Source: Candidatus Poribacteria bacterium
GTDB lineage: Bacteria > Poribacteria > WGA-4E > WGA-3G
Reading direction: 5' to 3'
Length of the DNA: 61,377 nucleotides
NCBI GenBank assembly: GCA_022823085.1
Contig: JAJDXV010000100.1
Coordinates: forward strand, 1 to 61,377
The notes below the pieces were generated by a model. The model was given only the letters and a program-made list of their open reading frames with translations. It had not been told where the DNA came from and ran no database searches. Numbering within the stretch: position 1 is the first letter of the stretch; each line of letters begins with the position of its first letter. A program made the position numbers and the translations under genes. Shown piece by piece: positions 28,237 through 37,627 of the stretch.

Positions 28237-30267
28237 TTAGAAACGGATTGTCACGCCTAAGGTCGGAAGGATTGGTAATTGGGGTTCTCCATCAACAACA
28301 CAGTCGATAATGGCGTTCGTCTCTTCATCGCGGATTTCGCTAAAAGCATATTGATCCAGGTTTCTCTGGTTGTATAGGTTCAAAATTTGGAAGTACCAAG
28401 ACAGTTCCCATTTCCGATATGGGCTCCGTTTTGTAATGCGAAAATCGAGGCTATGATAAGCAGGCATCCGTTCTGAGTGGGTGGCACCGAACTGTCGGTC
28501 GCAAAGGATACCCCCGTTAGTTTGTAGAACTTCTGTGTGAATAAGCGGTGTCCTTGGTTCACCTGTATGGAAACGCCAACTGATATAGAGATGCCAAGTC
28601 GGTGCGAATTGGTAGCTGCTGCTGACAGCAAAAGCGTGCCGCCGGTCATATTGACGGAAGATCGTTTCATCGCCAGCGATTTCTTCGGCAATTCCGTAAG
28701 CATAACCGAGTGTCCACGATAAGCGGTTTGAAATAGCGTGTGTCATGAACACATCAAGACCTCTGGCATCTCCGGACTGCGGTGGGATGAAAATCTGGTT
28801 CTGCCGTCCGAACTCGCGTAACCGTCCGACAAGATTATTAAATGTATTGTAATAACCTTCGACACGGACTAAGAAATTATCGGTCGGCGTGTATTCAGCA
28901 CCGATGACATAATGTACAGCATTTTCGGCACGTCCGACGGTTTCCATACCGTCCTCCACAGGGACTCCCATAAGACTAACCGGTTGATGATAAATTCCCC
29001 AAGCCCCGCGTAAGATAAGCTCGTTCGTCGGTTTTACTGCGAGTGCGACTCTCGGTCCAATTTCATACCGTTGGATACCTTCTTCTCGATACTGCTGATA
29101 AACGTAACGTCCTCCGATATTGAGCGCGAGTTTGGAGTGAAGTTGCCACTCATCTTGTAGAAACGCGTTGAATTCGCTGCCGCTATCATCAACATCCGCG
29201 AGAATCGGCTTGTAGACCGCTATTCCTGCTTGTCGTTCTTGGACGTTATATTGATACTGTGCTGTCAACCATCGCCAAGTGGCACCTGTACGAACGGTGT
29301 GATCATCAAAAAGGTTTGCTGTAAGTTCCGTTTTTGCGCCGAAAAACCTGAAATTTCGATTGTCAGTGTCCGCCTGTCCGCTCGTCCTATCCTGATTAGA
29401 AATACCTCCGAAAACGAACACATCTGTCCAGTGTGAATCCGCGAAGGTATGCCGCCATTTTGTCCAGACCGTTGAATTGTTATATAACGAATCTAAGTTG
29501 TTGTCTGCATCCTCCAGCCGTATGCGATTCTTGTCCCACCCGTATAGTCCATTAAGCGTGAGTGTATCTGAGGGTGTCAGTTGATATGTGAATTTCCCGT
29601 AGACATCGGCGTACTGGGGGTTATAGTCTTCATCGATGTCGATGAGAGCGAGGATGAGGTCAATATATCCGCGTCGGGCAGATAGCAGCCAATTGCCTTT
29701 CTCAGTCAGTGGTCCCTCGAGGGTGGCTGTCGCGTTAATCAGGTCTATCCCAAAATTTGCCGAGAATTGCTCAGGGTTTGGTGTCCTCGTCGTGATGTCA
29801 AAAACGCCGGACATTTTCTCTCCGTATTCGGCAGGGAACCCACCCATCAGGAGCTGCGTGTTCTGAACGAGGTCGAGCCCGATGAGTGAAACTGCGCCCC
29901 CGAAATCTTGAAGATGATACGGATTGTAGAGTTCCATTCCGTCTAACCTGACGGATATATCGCCTTTTTCTCCGCCTCGGACACTAAATCGCGCGCTGTA
30001 ATCGCTTGACGTGACGCCGGGAAAAACGTGTCCGGCTCGCATGACATCGTTATCAACTAACGGGAAGCGTTCAATTTCTTGTTTGGATATGGCTATTCTT
30101 GTTGATGTCCCGTCGTAAATGGTGAAGCGGCCTGGGGTTACAACAATTTTCTCCAATTTTATTGGTGCCGCGTCATCTTCCGCAAAAACTGGACATAAAT
30201 TTGCACCGCCCAAAAACGCGATACAAAAAGCAATAGATATAAGATTCCGAAAATTGGAGATGAACAT
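28237..30267 (-). CDS. TonB-dependent outer-membrane receptor
   Basis: 676 residues. Signal peptide (to about residue 29, VFAED), then a short N-terminal segment with LEKIVVTPGRFT as TonB box region. The plug domain contains NDVMRAGHVFPGVTSSDYSARFSVRGGEKGDISVRLDGMELYNPYHL. The remainder is an alternating beta-barrel ending in the aromatic VTIRF, the usual C-terminal signature of outer-membrane barrels. It would import a ligand too large for porins (siderophore, vitamin or glycan), which cannot be specified. A consensus promoter precedes it, and the rhodanese gene follows after 21 bases. Confidence 0.9.
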   Translation of the reverse strand: MFISNFRNLISIAFCIAFLGGANLCPVFAEDDAAPIKLEKIVVTPGRFTIYDGTSTRIAISKQEIERFPLVDNDVMRAGHVFPGVTSSDYSARFSVRGGEKGDISVRLDGMELYNPYHLQDFGGAVSLIGLDLVQNTQLLMGGFPAEYGEKMSGVFDITTRTPNPEQFSANFGIDLINATATLEGPLTEKGNWLLSARRGYIDLILALIDIDEDYNPQYADVYGKFTYQLTPSDTLTLNGLYGWDKNRIRLEDADNNLDSLYNNSTVWTKWRHTFADSHWTDVFVFGGISNQDRTSGQADTDNRNFRFFGAKTELTANLFDDHTVRTGATWRWLTAQYQYNVQERQAGIAVYKPILADVDDSGSEFNAFLQDEWQLHSKLALNIGGRYVYQQYREEGIQRYEIGPRVALAVKPTNELILRGAWGIYHQPVSLMGVPVEDGMETVGRAENAVHYVIGAEYTPTDNFLVRVEGYYNTFNNLVGRLREFGRQNQIFIPPQSGDARGLDVFMTHAISNRLSWTLGYAYGIAEEIAGDETIFRQYDRRHAFAVSSSYQFAPTWHLYISWRFHTGEPRTPLIHTEVLQTNGGILCDRQFGATHSERMPAYHSLDFRITKRSPYRKWELSWYFQILNLYNQRNLDQYAFSEIRDEETNAIIDCVVDGEPQLPILPTLGVTIRF

Positions 30268-30313
30268 TCACAAATACCTCAAGTAATCTAAATTGATTTA
30301 ATTCTATATAGGA

Positions 30314-30342
30314 ATTATAGCGTACTTTGGTGTTTCTGTCAA
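30314..30342 (-). promoter_or_regulatory. Perfect consensus sigma-70 promoter for the TonB receptor
   Basis: Read on the minus strand, TTGACA (30342-30337), exactly 17 bases, then TATAAT (30319-30314). This is full identity to the housekeeping consensus, about 47 bases upstream of the receptor ATG. Confidence 0.85.
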
Positions 30343-30461
30343 TTGGTGCATTGAGATGTGCTAAAAACATTGACCGTCTTAATACTTGCATGCTAAACTA
30401 TTTTCCAAAGTTTAAAGAGAGATAAATAATCAAGGGACCTTTTGGATTATCGGAATTCATT

Positions 30462-32198
30462 ATGAACGAAGAAATTATATCTGCCCTAACGTGTGGCACT
30501 GCTTTTTTACTTACACAACAGCAGGAAGCCGGAAATTTCGAGGGACGACTCTCTTCGAGTACGTTCCCGACCTGTGCTTATGCTTGGGTCCAACTTGCGC
30601 GAGATGAGATGCCGGATTCCGATCTAATTGCGTGGTTCAAGACAAACCGACACGAAGATGGCGGCTGGGGCTTGGATACTGCGAACATATCAAACGCTGA
30701 AGCGACGCGATTTGCGCACTTAATCCTGTCGCACATTAATCAACGCGCCTTAGACCCCTCTGTTGAAAAAATACTGGCATCTACGGTGCAACCGCCGCCA
30801 CATCTCGCCTTGGTTAAATTGGCGTATGCCGCTTTTGACGAATTTGATTGGAACGAACTTACCTTACCAGAAAACGCCTTACGCTTCATGAAATTCGCGC
30901 GGCAATTGACAAAAGTTCCACTGCTTGGAAAACGATTGAAACCGCCGAGGCATCGGCTGCCACCGGTTGCACTGTTCAATACCGAACTTTTCGATGCGTT
31001 GTTCATTGCCGAACAACATACACTTGTTCCTGTGTTCATTCTCATAGAATTAAACACCACAAGACGACCTGAAATGATTGCGGCACTCGTTGAATGGCTG
31101 AAAGGACACGTCCTCAGCGATGGCAGTTGGTTTCGGGTGAACTATATTACCGCGCTTTCGGTTTTGGCACTTATTGAGCTCGAAGAGAAATGGGAAACTG
31201 ACGAAGGTACTACCGAATTTATAGCGCGTGGCATTGAGTGGCTGCGTCGTACCCGAAATCCTGATGGCGGATGTCGAGAAGCACTGAACCTGAATGTTTG
31301 GGATACAGCGTTGAGCGTCATCGCACTCACAGAGGTAGGTTCCACTAACGAAAAGAATGCACCTCTCAGTGTTGAGGAGATGGAAAGCGTGAATTCTGCT
31401 GCTCGGTGGCTCACTGAACACCAGAATTCAGATGGTGGATGGGCATTTTCTGGTTTAAGTGATAGTTCGCTTCCGAGTGACGCGGACGATACCGCACTCG
31501 GCACTCTTGCGTTGATACGCTCGCATGCTGCAGGGACAAGGTTACCTCGTCCCTATGATGACGCAATTCTCCGCGGGATTGCGTGGTTGAAGACGCAACA
31601 GGTGCGCGAGGGAAGTTGGAGTACATATCAACCCGGACAAGGAGATGTCGGATGCGTCAGTATCACGGCGCATGCGATTGAGGCGTTGCTGGCTTTTAAT
31701 AAACTTGACCTCGCGGATAAACCGGATATGACGCGTGAGATGCAGCGGGGTATCAACTGGCTTCGTCGTCAAGTGCATCGAGACGGTTACTGGCGAGACC
31801 TCTGGTTGGCAAAAGATACGTACGGTACTGCGTGTGCTATAACCGCCCTCGTGAAAGTCGGACTGAGAGACGCAGCGGAAGTCCATCGGGGTGTTGCGTG
31901 GTTAGAACGCAGCCAAAATGTGGATGGCGGTTGGGGTGAAGATATGTTTGGGAATCCGATCGAAAGTACAATAGAACAGACGGCGTGGAGTACTTACGCG
32001 CTTTTACAAGTGGATCCTGAAAATCGAGCAGCACAAGACGGTATCGGGTTTCTGCTCAAACATCAGCGCGAAGACGGTTCGTGGCAAGAGCAGTGCGTCG
32101 GTATCTACTGGGAGATTATTGGTGGATACGCGGACCCAATCTATGCGTCCGTTTTTCCGATACTTGCCTTGAACCAGTCGTTGCAAACAGCCTCATAG
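30462..32198 (+). CDS. Class II terpene (squalene-hopene)-cyclase-like protein
   Basis: 578 residues, shorter than typical squalene-hopene cyclases (~630-720). Repeated alpha/alpha-barrel units carry QW-type ends (EDGGWGLD, NPDGGCRE, NSDGGWAFSG, REGSWSTYQPGQGD, NVDGGWGED, REDGSWQEQCVG). The acid motif Asp340-Ala-Asp342-Asp343-Thr-Ala is the D-x-D-D-T-A proton donor of class II cyclases, so catalysis is plausible. The substrate may be a linear polyprenoid. No shc partner genes (hpnC/D/E squalene synthesis) are nearby. It is followed after four bases by a family 2 glycosyltransferase, suggesting a modified lipid product. Confidence 0.8.
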   Translation: MNEEIISALTCGTAFLLTQQQEAGNFEGRLSSSTFPTCAYAWVQLARDEMPDSDLIAWFKTNRHEDGGWGLDTANISNAEATRFAHLILSHINQRALDPSVEKILASTVQPPPHLALVKLAYAAFDEFDWNELTLPENALRFMKFARQLTKVPLLGKRLKPPRHRLPPVALFNTELFDALFIAEQHTLVPVFILIELNTTRRPEMIAALVEWLKGHVLSDGSWFRVNYITALSVLALIELEEKWETDEGTTEFIARGIEWLRRTRNPDGGCREALNLNVWDTALSVIALTEVGSTNEKNAPLSVEEMESVNSAARWLTEHQNSDGGWAFSGLSDSSLPSDADDTALGTLALIRSHAAGTRLPRPYDDAILRGIAWLKTQQVREGSWSTYQPGQGDVGCVSITAHAIEALLAFNKLDLADKPDMTREMQRGINWLRRQVHRDGYWRDLWLAKDTYGTACAITALVKVGLRDAAEVHRGVAWLERSQNVDGGWGEDMFGNPIESTIEQTAWSTYALLQVDPENRAAQDGIGFLLKHQREDGSWQEQCVGIYWEIIGGYADPIYASVFPILALNQSLQTAS

Positions 32199-32202
32199 TT
32201 TC

Positions 32203-32886
32203 ATGACCCTGCAAAAAATATCAGTCATAATTCCTATCCTGAACGAAGCGAAGATATTGGAGAAGACGCTTTCGCAGCTCCAGTCTGCGTTAGGAGCACA
32301 TGAACTCATCGTTGTAGACGGTGGGAGTACTGATGGTTCTGTTCATATCGCTGAGAAGTATGGGAAGGTGATTACGTCGGAACCGGGACGTGCGAAGCAG
32401 TTAAACGCAGGCGCGGTATCGGCAACAGGGGATATCCTTGTTTTCCTGCATGCTGATATTTGGCTTGAACCGGGAGCATTGGCATCGGTGGAAACGGCAC
32501 TCGCTTCTGGGTTCGTCGGGGGCGGGTTTCGGCAGAAGATTGATGGTAGGCATTTCCTCTATCGTGTGATTGAAATAGCAGGGAACATGCGCGGAAAATA
32601 CCTGAAGGTTTTTTACGGAGACAGCGGTATCTTTTTACGACGTGGCGATTTTGAGACGCTTGGGGGTTTTCCTGAAGTTCCGATTCTGGAAGAGATGGAA
32701 TTTTCAAAAAAAATACGACGACTCGGCAAAACGACGTTGGTTACACCGTATATCCATATCTCCGCACGGCGCTGGGAAAGGAAGGGAATCGTCCGGACCA
32801 CGCTAAATAACTGGCTAATCACACTCCTCTATTTTCTTAAATTTTCACCTGCCCGACTCGCTAAACTTTACCGGCATATTCGGTAG
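32203..32886 (+). CDS. Family 2 glycosyltransferase
   Basis: 227 residues with a GT-A fold: ISVIIPILNEAKILEKTL, LIVVDGGSTDGSVHIA, PGRAKQLNAGA and the metal-binding ILVFLHADIWLEP. It fits the small GT2 subgroup often found with radical-SAM or selenium-associated genes (TIGR04283-like). The C-terminal hydrophobic/basic segment (NWLITLLYFLKFSPARLAKLY) suggests membrane association. Its ATG is four bases after the cyclase stop, so the two are almost certainly cotranscribed. Donor and acceptor are not deducible. Confidence 0.88.
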   Translation: MTLQKISVIIPILNEAKILEKTLSQLQSALGAHELIVVDGGSTDGSVHIAEKYGKVITSEPGRAKQLNAGAVSATGDILVFLHADIWLEPGALASVETALASGFVGGGFRQKIDGRHFLYRVIEIAGNMRGKYLKVFYGDSGIFLRRGDFETLGGFPEVPILEEMEFSKKIRRLGKTTLVTPYIHISARRWERKGIVRTTLNNWLITLLYFLKFSPARLAKLYRHIR

Positions 32887-33027
32887 GATATATATTACAC
32901 CTCCAATGCAAAGGAATGGTTTGTTGTCCTCTAAAGTGAGGAGGCGGGGTTACAAACCCTGAAGAAACACCCCAGCAAAAACCCTGCCGTATTTAGTAGT
33001 GTCTGATTAAAAAATGCTAAGCCCTAA

Positions 33028-35976
33028 TTATTCGTCTGTTTTTTCGTCAGTGTCCTCTAATTTCATCTTCATTTCAGTACTCCCGTTATTCTGCCAGTTA
33101 TCAGCTTGTTCCTTGAGTTTCTCAAGGTCTGCTTCGTTCTTAATATCGACGATGTGCGGCGTGATAATTATCACAATCTCGGTATCTTCGATAGCAGTTT
33201 CGGTGCTTTTGAAGAGCCGACCGAGCAAGGGAATGTCGCCTAAGATTGGGAGTTTGTTCTCGACTTGCTTCTGCTTTTGGCGGATGATGCCACCGACAAC
33301 AATCTGTTGCCCATCTTCGACATCAATATAGACGCTGATGGCGTTGTCATCGGTGATGGGTGCATTGAAATCGGTAAACTCGATGAAATTGCTTGCACTG
33401 ATGTTATTAATGTCCAAGCCGATGGTGCGCTTACCGTCCTCGCCTGCTTGTGATTTAGCGATGTACGGGGTGAGATCGATATTAATGCCGACAGGTGGAT
33501 CAATAAAGTCATAGTTAAAGAGCGGCTGAGCAGTCGTTTCTCCTAAAATGCTGGTGGTATCAACACTTTGGAGATATGGGATACGGCGACCACTGCTCCA
33601 CGTCGCCGCTCTGGAGTCTCGTGTCAATAGTACCGGTGTCGAGAGCGTTTGGACTTTGTTCTCCCGCATGAGTGTATGGAGGAGTGCCATATATTCCTTG
33701 GTTGCTAAACCGAGGTTAAACCCTGAGATTTCCTGATCGAGTCCGAGTTGAGCATCAAGTTCCCCGATGAGCGGGTTGCCTGGAACCGGAGATACGCCGA
33801 AGATTTTATTTTCTTGTGCTGTGAGTTCAATCCCGAGTTTGGTGGTTTCATCAAGCGTGACTTCAAGGATTTGGATATCTATCCAGACCTGTCCTCGAAC
33901 AAAGTCTAATTTCTTAATGAGTGCTTCAACATCAGGGAGGTATCGCTGGCGTGTGGTAATGATGAGAGAATTGGTATCAGGGTCAGCGAAGACGGTGACC
34001 TTCCCTCTCAAGGAGTTAATATCTTGCTGTTGCTGCGCGCCGCCGGACTCGAAGAACCTTCTAAAGCTGAATCCACCGCCATCTCCGCCTTCACCTTCCC
34101 AGACTTGTTGCAGCACAGTTTCAAGTTGCGTGGCATCTGCGTATTCGAGTCGAATTGTCGTTGTAATCTCTTTTTGTCCTTCCGGTGTGGGTGTATCCAA
34201 AGATTCAATAAACTGTGTGATAAGCTCGAAGTTACGCTGTGTTGCCGTTGAGATGATAACAGCGTTGAGGGTGGGATACGCCTCCGCATAGACGTTTCCT
34301 GCCAACGACCCTTGCGTCTGATTCCGGTTGCTTCGTGGGAGGAAAGAGAAAAAGTCCTGATTGTTGGAGCTGCCCTGATAGGTGTTGTTGATGACAGCGG
34401 CTATATTTTCAGCATCGGCGTATTGGAGTCTATACATGCGGGTACCCCATTCTTGGTCCGGCATGTTGACATCAAGTTTAGCGATAAGAGCGTCAATTGT
34501 TTCAAAGTTTTGTGAGCTCGTTGAGATCATAATGGCGTTGAGGCGTAGGTCAGCGACGAGGTGGACTTCGCCTTGTACGCCGAATCCGCCGCCCCCTTCA
34601 GAGGGTTCGTCGCGCCTACGATCCCACCAAGGACGCTCTCTATCTCGACCGGCACTGCCCCCTTCAAAGAGATCTTGTAGATTAGGGACGAGGGTTTCCG
34701 CATTTGCGAACTTCAGAAAATAGAGTTTAATCTCCTCTTGTGTCTCCGCTTGGTCAAGTTCTTGGATGACTTTTTCGATGATAGAGAAGTTGCGCGGGTC
34801 CGAGGAGACGACGATAATATTAAGTCGGTCGTTGTGAGAGACGTTGATCTCTCCGACGATACCTTGTTCTTCGATACCTTGTCTACGCTGCCAGTCCCTT
34901 AATCTTGCGCGGTCCCAGGCATCCATTCTTCGGCGGCTGTCTCGATTTTCACCGGTAAGTACTTCTTGGAGCGTTTCTGCGACATCTTCAGCGGCTGCGT
35001 ACTGGAGCCGAAAAGTTTTGATTTCAGTCTGTGAGGTGGGTGCGACATCAAGCTCCTTGATAATCTCCTGTAGGAATACCAGATTTGCTTCAGAGGCTTT
35101 GAGGATGAGTGAGTTGGAGTTGGTTTCAGCGATAATTTGTATGGTGCCGTCGAGGAGTTCGTAGCCGGTGCCTTCTGTCTTCATCTGTTCCGCGGCGGCT
35201 CTCGCCTCTTCTACAGTAATACGGGTCCCACCGTCTCCAGACTGGTTTTCGTTGCGATCGTCTTCTCGAAAAATGTTTGTGAGTGCTTGTGCCACGCGAT
35301 TGGCATCCGCATAAGCGAGTGGCACAACGAGAATCTTTAACGGCGATCTTTCGCCCTCGTCAGCCACTTGTAGAATTGTAACGATTCGGTGTATATTGGA
35401 GGAGACATCTGTTATGACAAGTGAGTTTGTTGTGGAATCCGCAAAAATATTTGCTTGTCTATTAAGTAGCGGTTTGAGGCGATCTACCTGTTCTGAAGCA
35501 ACGACATTGATCAATCGAATGATATAAGTTTGAATCTCATCGGTCATATCAACGAGATTAGGGTCGGGTGTAATGTTTTTGACGATGCCTTTTGTGACCA
35601 TCGCGCGCGAGAAAGTTGTCACTAAAAGTGTGCTATCGGTTCGGATAAGGGTGAGTTCATATTGTGTGAGGATAGTTTTAAGGTGTTCGATAATCTCTTC
35701 AGTCGTCACATCTCTGAGATTAAGAAGTGCGAACCTTTTATCTTGGAGGTCTTCTTCACTTGCGATAATAGTGAGATCGGTTTCGCGCGAGAGCCACTCA
35801 AAGATCCCTTTAAGGTCTTCGCCTGTAGAGTCAAAGTTGAAACGGATTGCGCGACCTTCTTCGTCTCTCTGTGTAACGCGCATTGCAGGCTCTTGTTGCG
35901 CGTGTAACTCAGAAAGCCCGACGATGAACAATCCGAAGCAGATTAGAAAAATGGATAAAAATCTCTTTTTTTTCAT
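33028..35976 (-). CDS. gspD: Type II secretion secretin GspD with an expanded N1-domain array
   Basis: 982 residues, against roughly 650-750 for classical GspD. Signal peptide to HAQQ; N0-like domain at about 45-125 (FNFDSTGEDLKGIFEWLS); then six N1-type repeats, each opening with a hydrophobic strand and [YF]A-A (for example LKILVVPLAYADANRVAQAL, KLYFLKFANAETLVPNLQ, YRLQYADAENIAAVI). Each repeat closes with NSL-I or NAI-I and I-E-LD. Most GspD proteins have three such domains. The secretin barrel follows (VWIDIQILEVTLDE, LTRDSRAATWSSG, VEDGQQIVVGGIIRQ, LGDIPLLGRLFKS). It forms the outer-membrane exit channel and is the last gene of the secretion operon. Confidence 0.93.
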   Translation of the reverse strand: MKKKRFLSIFLICFGLFIVGLSELHAQQEPAMRVTQRDEEGRAIRFNFDSTGEDLKGIFEWLSRETDLTIIASEEDLQDKRFALLNLRDVTTEEIIEHLKTILTQYELTLIRTDSTLLVTTFSRAMVTKGIVKNITPDPNLVDMTDEIQTYIIRLINVVASEQVDRLKPLLNRQANIFADSTTNSLVITDVSSNIHRIVTILQVADEGERSPLKILVVPLAYADANRVAQALTNIFREDDRNENQSGDGGTRITVEEARAAAEQMKTEGTGYELLDGTIQIIAETNSNSLILKASEANLVFLQEIIKELDVAPTSQTEIKTFRLQYAAAEDVAETLQEVLTGENRDSRRRMDAWDRARLRDWQRRQGIEEQGIVGEINVSHNDRLNIIVVSSDPRNFSIIEKVIQELDQAETQEEIKLYFLKFANAETLVPNLQDLFEGGSAGRDRERPWWDRRRDEPSEGGGGFGVQGEVHLVADLRLNAIMISTSSQNFETIDALIAKLDVNMPDQEWGTRMYRLQYADAENIAAVINNTYQGSSNNQDFFSFLPRSNRNQTQGSLAGNVYAEAYPTLNAVIISTATQRNFELITQFIESLDTPTPEGQKEITTTIRLEYADATQLETVLQQVWEGEGGDGGGFSFRRFFESGGAQQQQDINSLRGKVTVFADPDTNSLIITTRQRYLPDVEALIKKLDFVRGQVWIDIQILEVTLDETTKLGIELTAQENKIFGVSPVPGNPLIGELDAQLGLDQEISGFNLGLATKEYMALLHTLMRENKVQTLSTPVLLTRDSRAATWSSGRRIPYLQSVDTTSILGETTAQPLFNYDFIDPPVGINIDLTPYIAKSQAGEDGKRTIGLDINNISASNFIEFTDFNAPITDDNAISVYIDVEDGQQIVVGGIIRQKQKQVENKLPILGDIPLLGRLFKSTETAIEDTEIVIIITPHIVDIKNEADLEKLKEQADNWQNNGSTEMKMKLEDTDEKTDE

Positions 35977-35984
35977 GTTTTTAA

Positions 35985-36122
35985 ATTTTCCTTGCGGTTC
36001 GTCAGCGTTACCATCGCTAATAATCCGTTCTCTGTTGTCCGTCGCGCCTTCGTTGCGACTACTGCCAATTAGAAATCATCGCGGAACGTAGTGGAGCGAT
36101 GCACAAAAACTTAATAGTTAAA
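35985..36122. repeat. Intergenic element, copy a (gspM-gspD gap)
   Basis: A ~140-base element running from AATTTTCCTTGCGGTT to ATCGCTCC-type and GCACAAAAACTTAATAG ends. It is repeated in opposite orientation at 42723-42868 (around 50 nearly identical bases at one end) and in interrupted form at 39452-39771. It contains the small palindrome GTCGC...GCGAC. Confidence 0.75.
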
Positions 36123-36127
36123 AATAG

Positions 36128-37408
36128 TTAAAATATTTGAGCGATAAGAAATAGGTCAACATTTAAGTTTGTTTCATTATTCCCACCTCGATTCCGACCG
36201 CGTTGTGCTCTGGCGTTCGATGCTTGCTTATCAGCAGAGATTCGCATATCCCGCACGGTTAGCCATTTAGCGTTTGTCTCAATAAGGTGGTTCAAGTTAA
36301 CGAGTTTCTCAAGATCTGTTTTGAATTTCATTTCAACGGTATAAAGTTGCGTTTCGTAGGTTGGCGGTGCCAAAGCGAGTTGGTCCAAAAAGGATGCTCG
36401 CTGTTCCTGAATTTTCTCAATGTATTCGACGAGTGCCGATTGAAGTTCAGCCGCTGCGGGTTGATCTTCAGTGTATTCGTCCGGTGTTTGCATAAGGATT
36501 TCCAAAAGCGGGCTATTCTTACGTAATTGCACTTCAACGGTAGCCGGTCTCGCACCGATGCCGAAAATACCGGGAGAGGCGGCGGTCTCGATTTTGTGAA
36601 CTTGCGCCGCGAAGAAGCCTTGTCTGAAATCTGTTGCCCCACGAAGTTGTTGTGTTACCATGCTTCTGATATACGAAGCGAGTTTGACACGAAGCGAAAG
36701 CGGTATATCTTCGGGCAGTGCAGCGAATTCTGATGGCGCTGTCTGTGTTTCTGGCGCCGCTGATTGTGTCTTCCTTTCTGGGTCCACATCTTCTGCGGAT
36801 TCTGTGTCAGACGACGCTTCATCTGCTTCACCAGTTTTTTCATCTGTTTCGGACTCTGTTGTGCCCGATAACCATGCATCCATCATCATGTTGAACGAAT
36901 TATCCTCTGCCTCTTGTGCCGCGATTTCCGTAAGTTCTGCCGCCTCTGTCTCAATATGCTTGAGATAGAGATAAAGGATGAGACGTTCCCGGTTTTGCAT
37001 TGTCAACTTTAGGCTCTGCTTCCCCGCAGCAGGTTTCGTTAGGAGTTGATAATTCTGTTCGATACCGGCGCGTCTGACCAATCCATCAACGCGCGCGCGA
37101 ATAACAGTCTCCGGATGTTGGGTATCAAAAAGTGATACTGCCTTTTGATCACCATTTTGCTGATCTTCTGTGTCTGCCAATCCGGTAGCCTTATAAATTT
37201 CGGCTTCAACGGGTTTAAGCACCTCTGCAGCACGTACAAGGTTTTCAGTTTTTAACAACTGCTCTTGTTTGGCTTTAGCTTCCTGACTGGCAAACAGGCG
37301 ATAGAAAGCAGGGACAACCTGTATTGCCACCAAGACAAGCAGTACGGCACCCAAAATACCGAGCAGAATTCGGCTTCGTGGCGTTAATTGGAGATCCAGT
37401 TCCATCAA
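36128..37408 (-). CDS. gspM: GspM/PilO-like type II secretion inner-membrane protein
   Basis: 426 residues. A short cytoplasmic start and one transmembrane helix (about 14-35, ILLGILGAVLLVLVAIQVV) are followed by a coiled-coil stretch and a periplasmic region. An acidic low-complexity linker at about 175-225 is unusual for the family. The C-terminal half has PilO/GspM-like ferredoxin-fold character (TQLYTVEMKFKTDLEKLVNLNHLIE). GspM and GspL form the inner-membrane platform that links ATPase to pseudopilus. Assignment rests largely on position between gspL and gspD, as GspM is poorly conserved. Confidence 0.7.
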   Translation of the reverse strand: MMELDLQLTPRSRILLGILGAVLLVLVAIQVVPAFYRLFASQEAKAKQEQLLKTENLVRAAEVLKPVEAEIYKATGLADTEDQQNGDQKAVSLFDTQHPETVIRARVDGLVRRAGIEQNYQLLTKPAAGKQSLKLTMQNRERLILYLYLKHIETEAAELTEIAAQEAEDNSFNMMMDAWLSGTTESETDEKTGEADEASSDTESAEDVDPERKTQSAAPETQTAPSEFAALPEDIPLSLRVKLASYIRSMVTQQLRGATDFRQGFFAAQVHKIETAASPGIFGIGARPATVEVQLRKNSPLLEILMQTPDEYTEDQPAAAELQSALVEYIEKIQEQRASFLDQLALAPPTYETQLYTVEMKFKTDLEKLVNLNHLIETNAKWLTVRDMRISADKQASNARAQRGRNRGGNNETNLNVDLFLIAQIF

Positions 37409-37418
37409 TTTATCCTCT

Positions 37419-37619
37419 ACAGTAGTTAACAGTTGTCAGTACGATTTTTCTGCGAAAAATCTTTCAGTTGTCAGTAGTTATCGGTACGGTTTTCTACGAA
37501 AACCTTTCAGTCATCAGTACTCAGTTAATACCTTGTGACAGTCAACGATTTGGTGACCGCCACAAATAACCTCTTTCACCGACAACTAAAAGCGCAGCGT
37601 ACTGACAACTGTTAGCTGA
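37419..37619. repeat. Heptamer and hairpin repeat block
   Basis: Fills the gspL-gspM gap. AGTTAAC/AGTTGTC heptamers alternate with CGATTTTTCTGCGAAAAATC (perfect stem GATTTTTC-TGC-GAAAAATC) and a variant with GGTTTTCTACGAAAACC. The same hairpin plus flanks recurs at 44.04 kb. Confidence 0.7.
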
Positions 37620-37627
37620 TATATATT

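Noticed and set aside
37419..37619. CRISPR array
   Set aside because: Repeats are 7 bases long in direct tandem with no unique spacers and no cas genes nearby.
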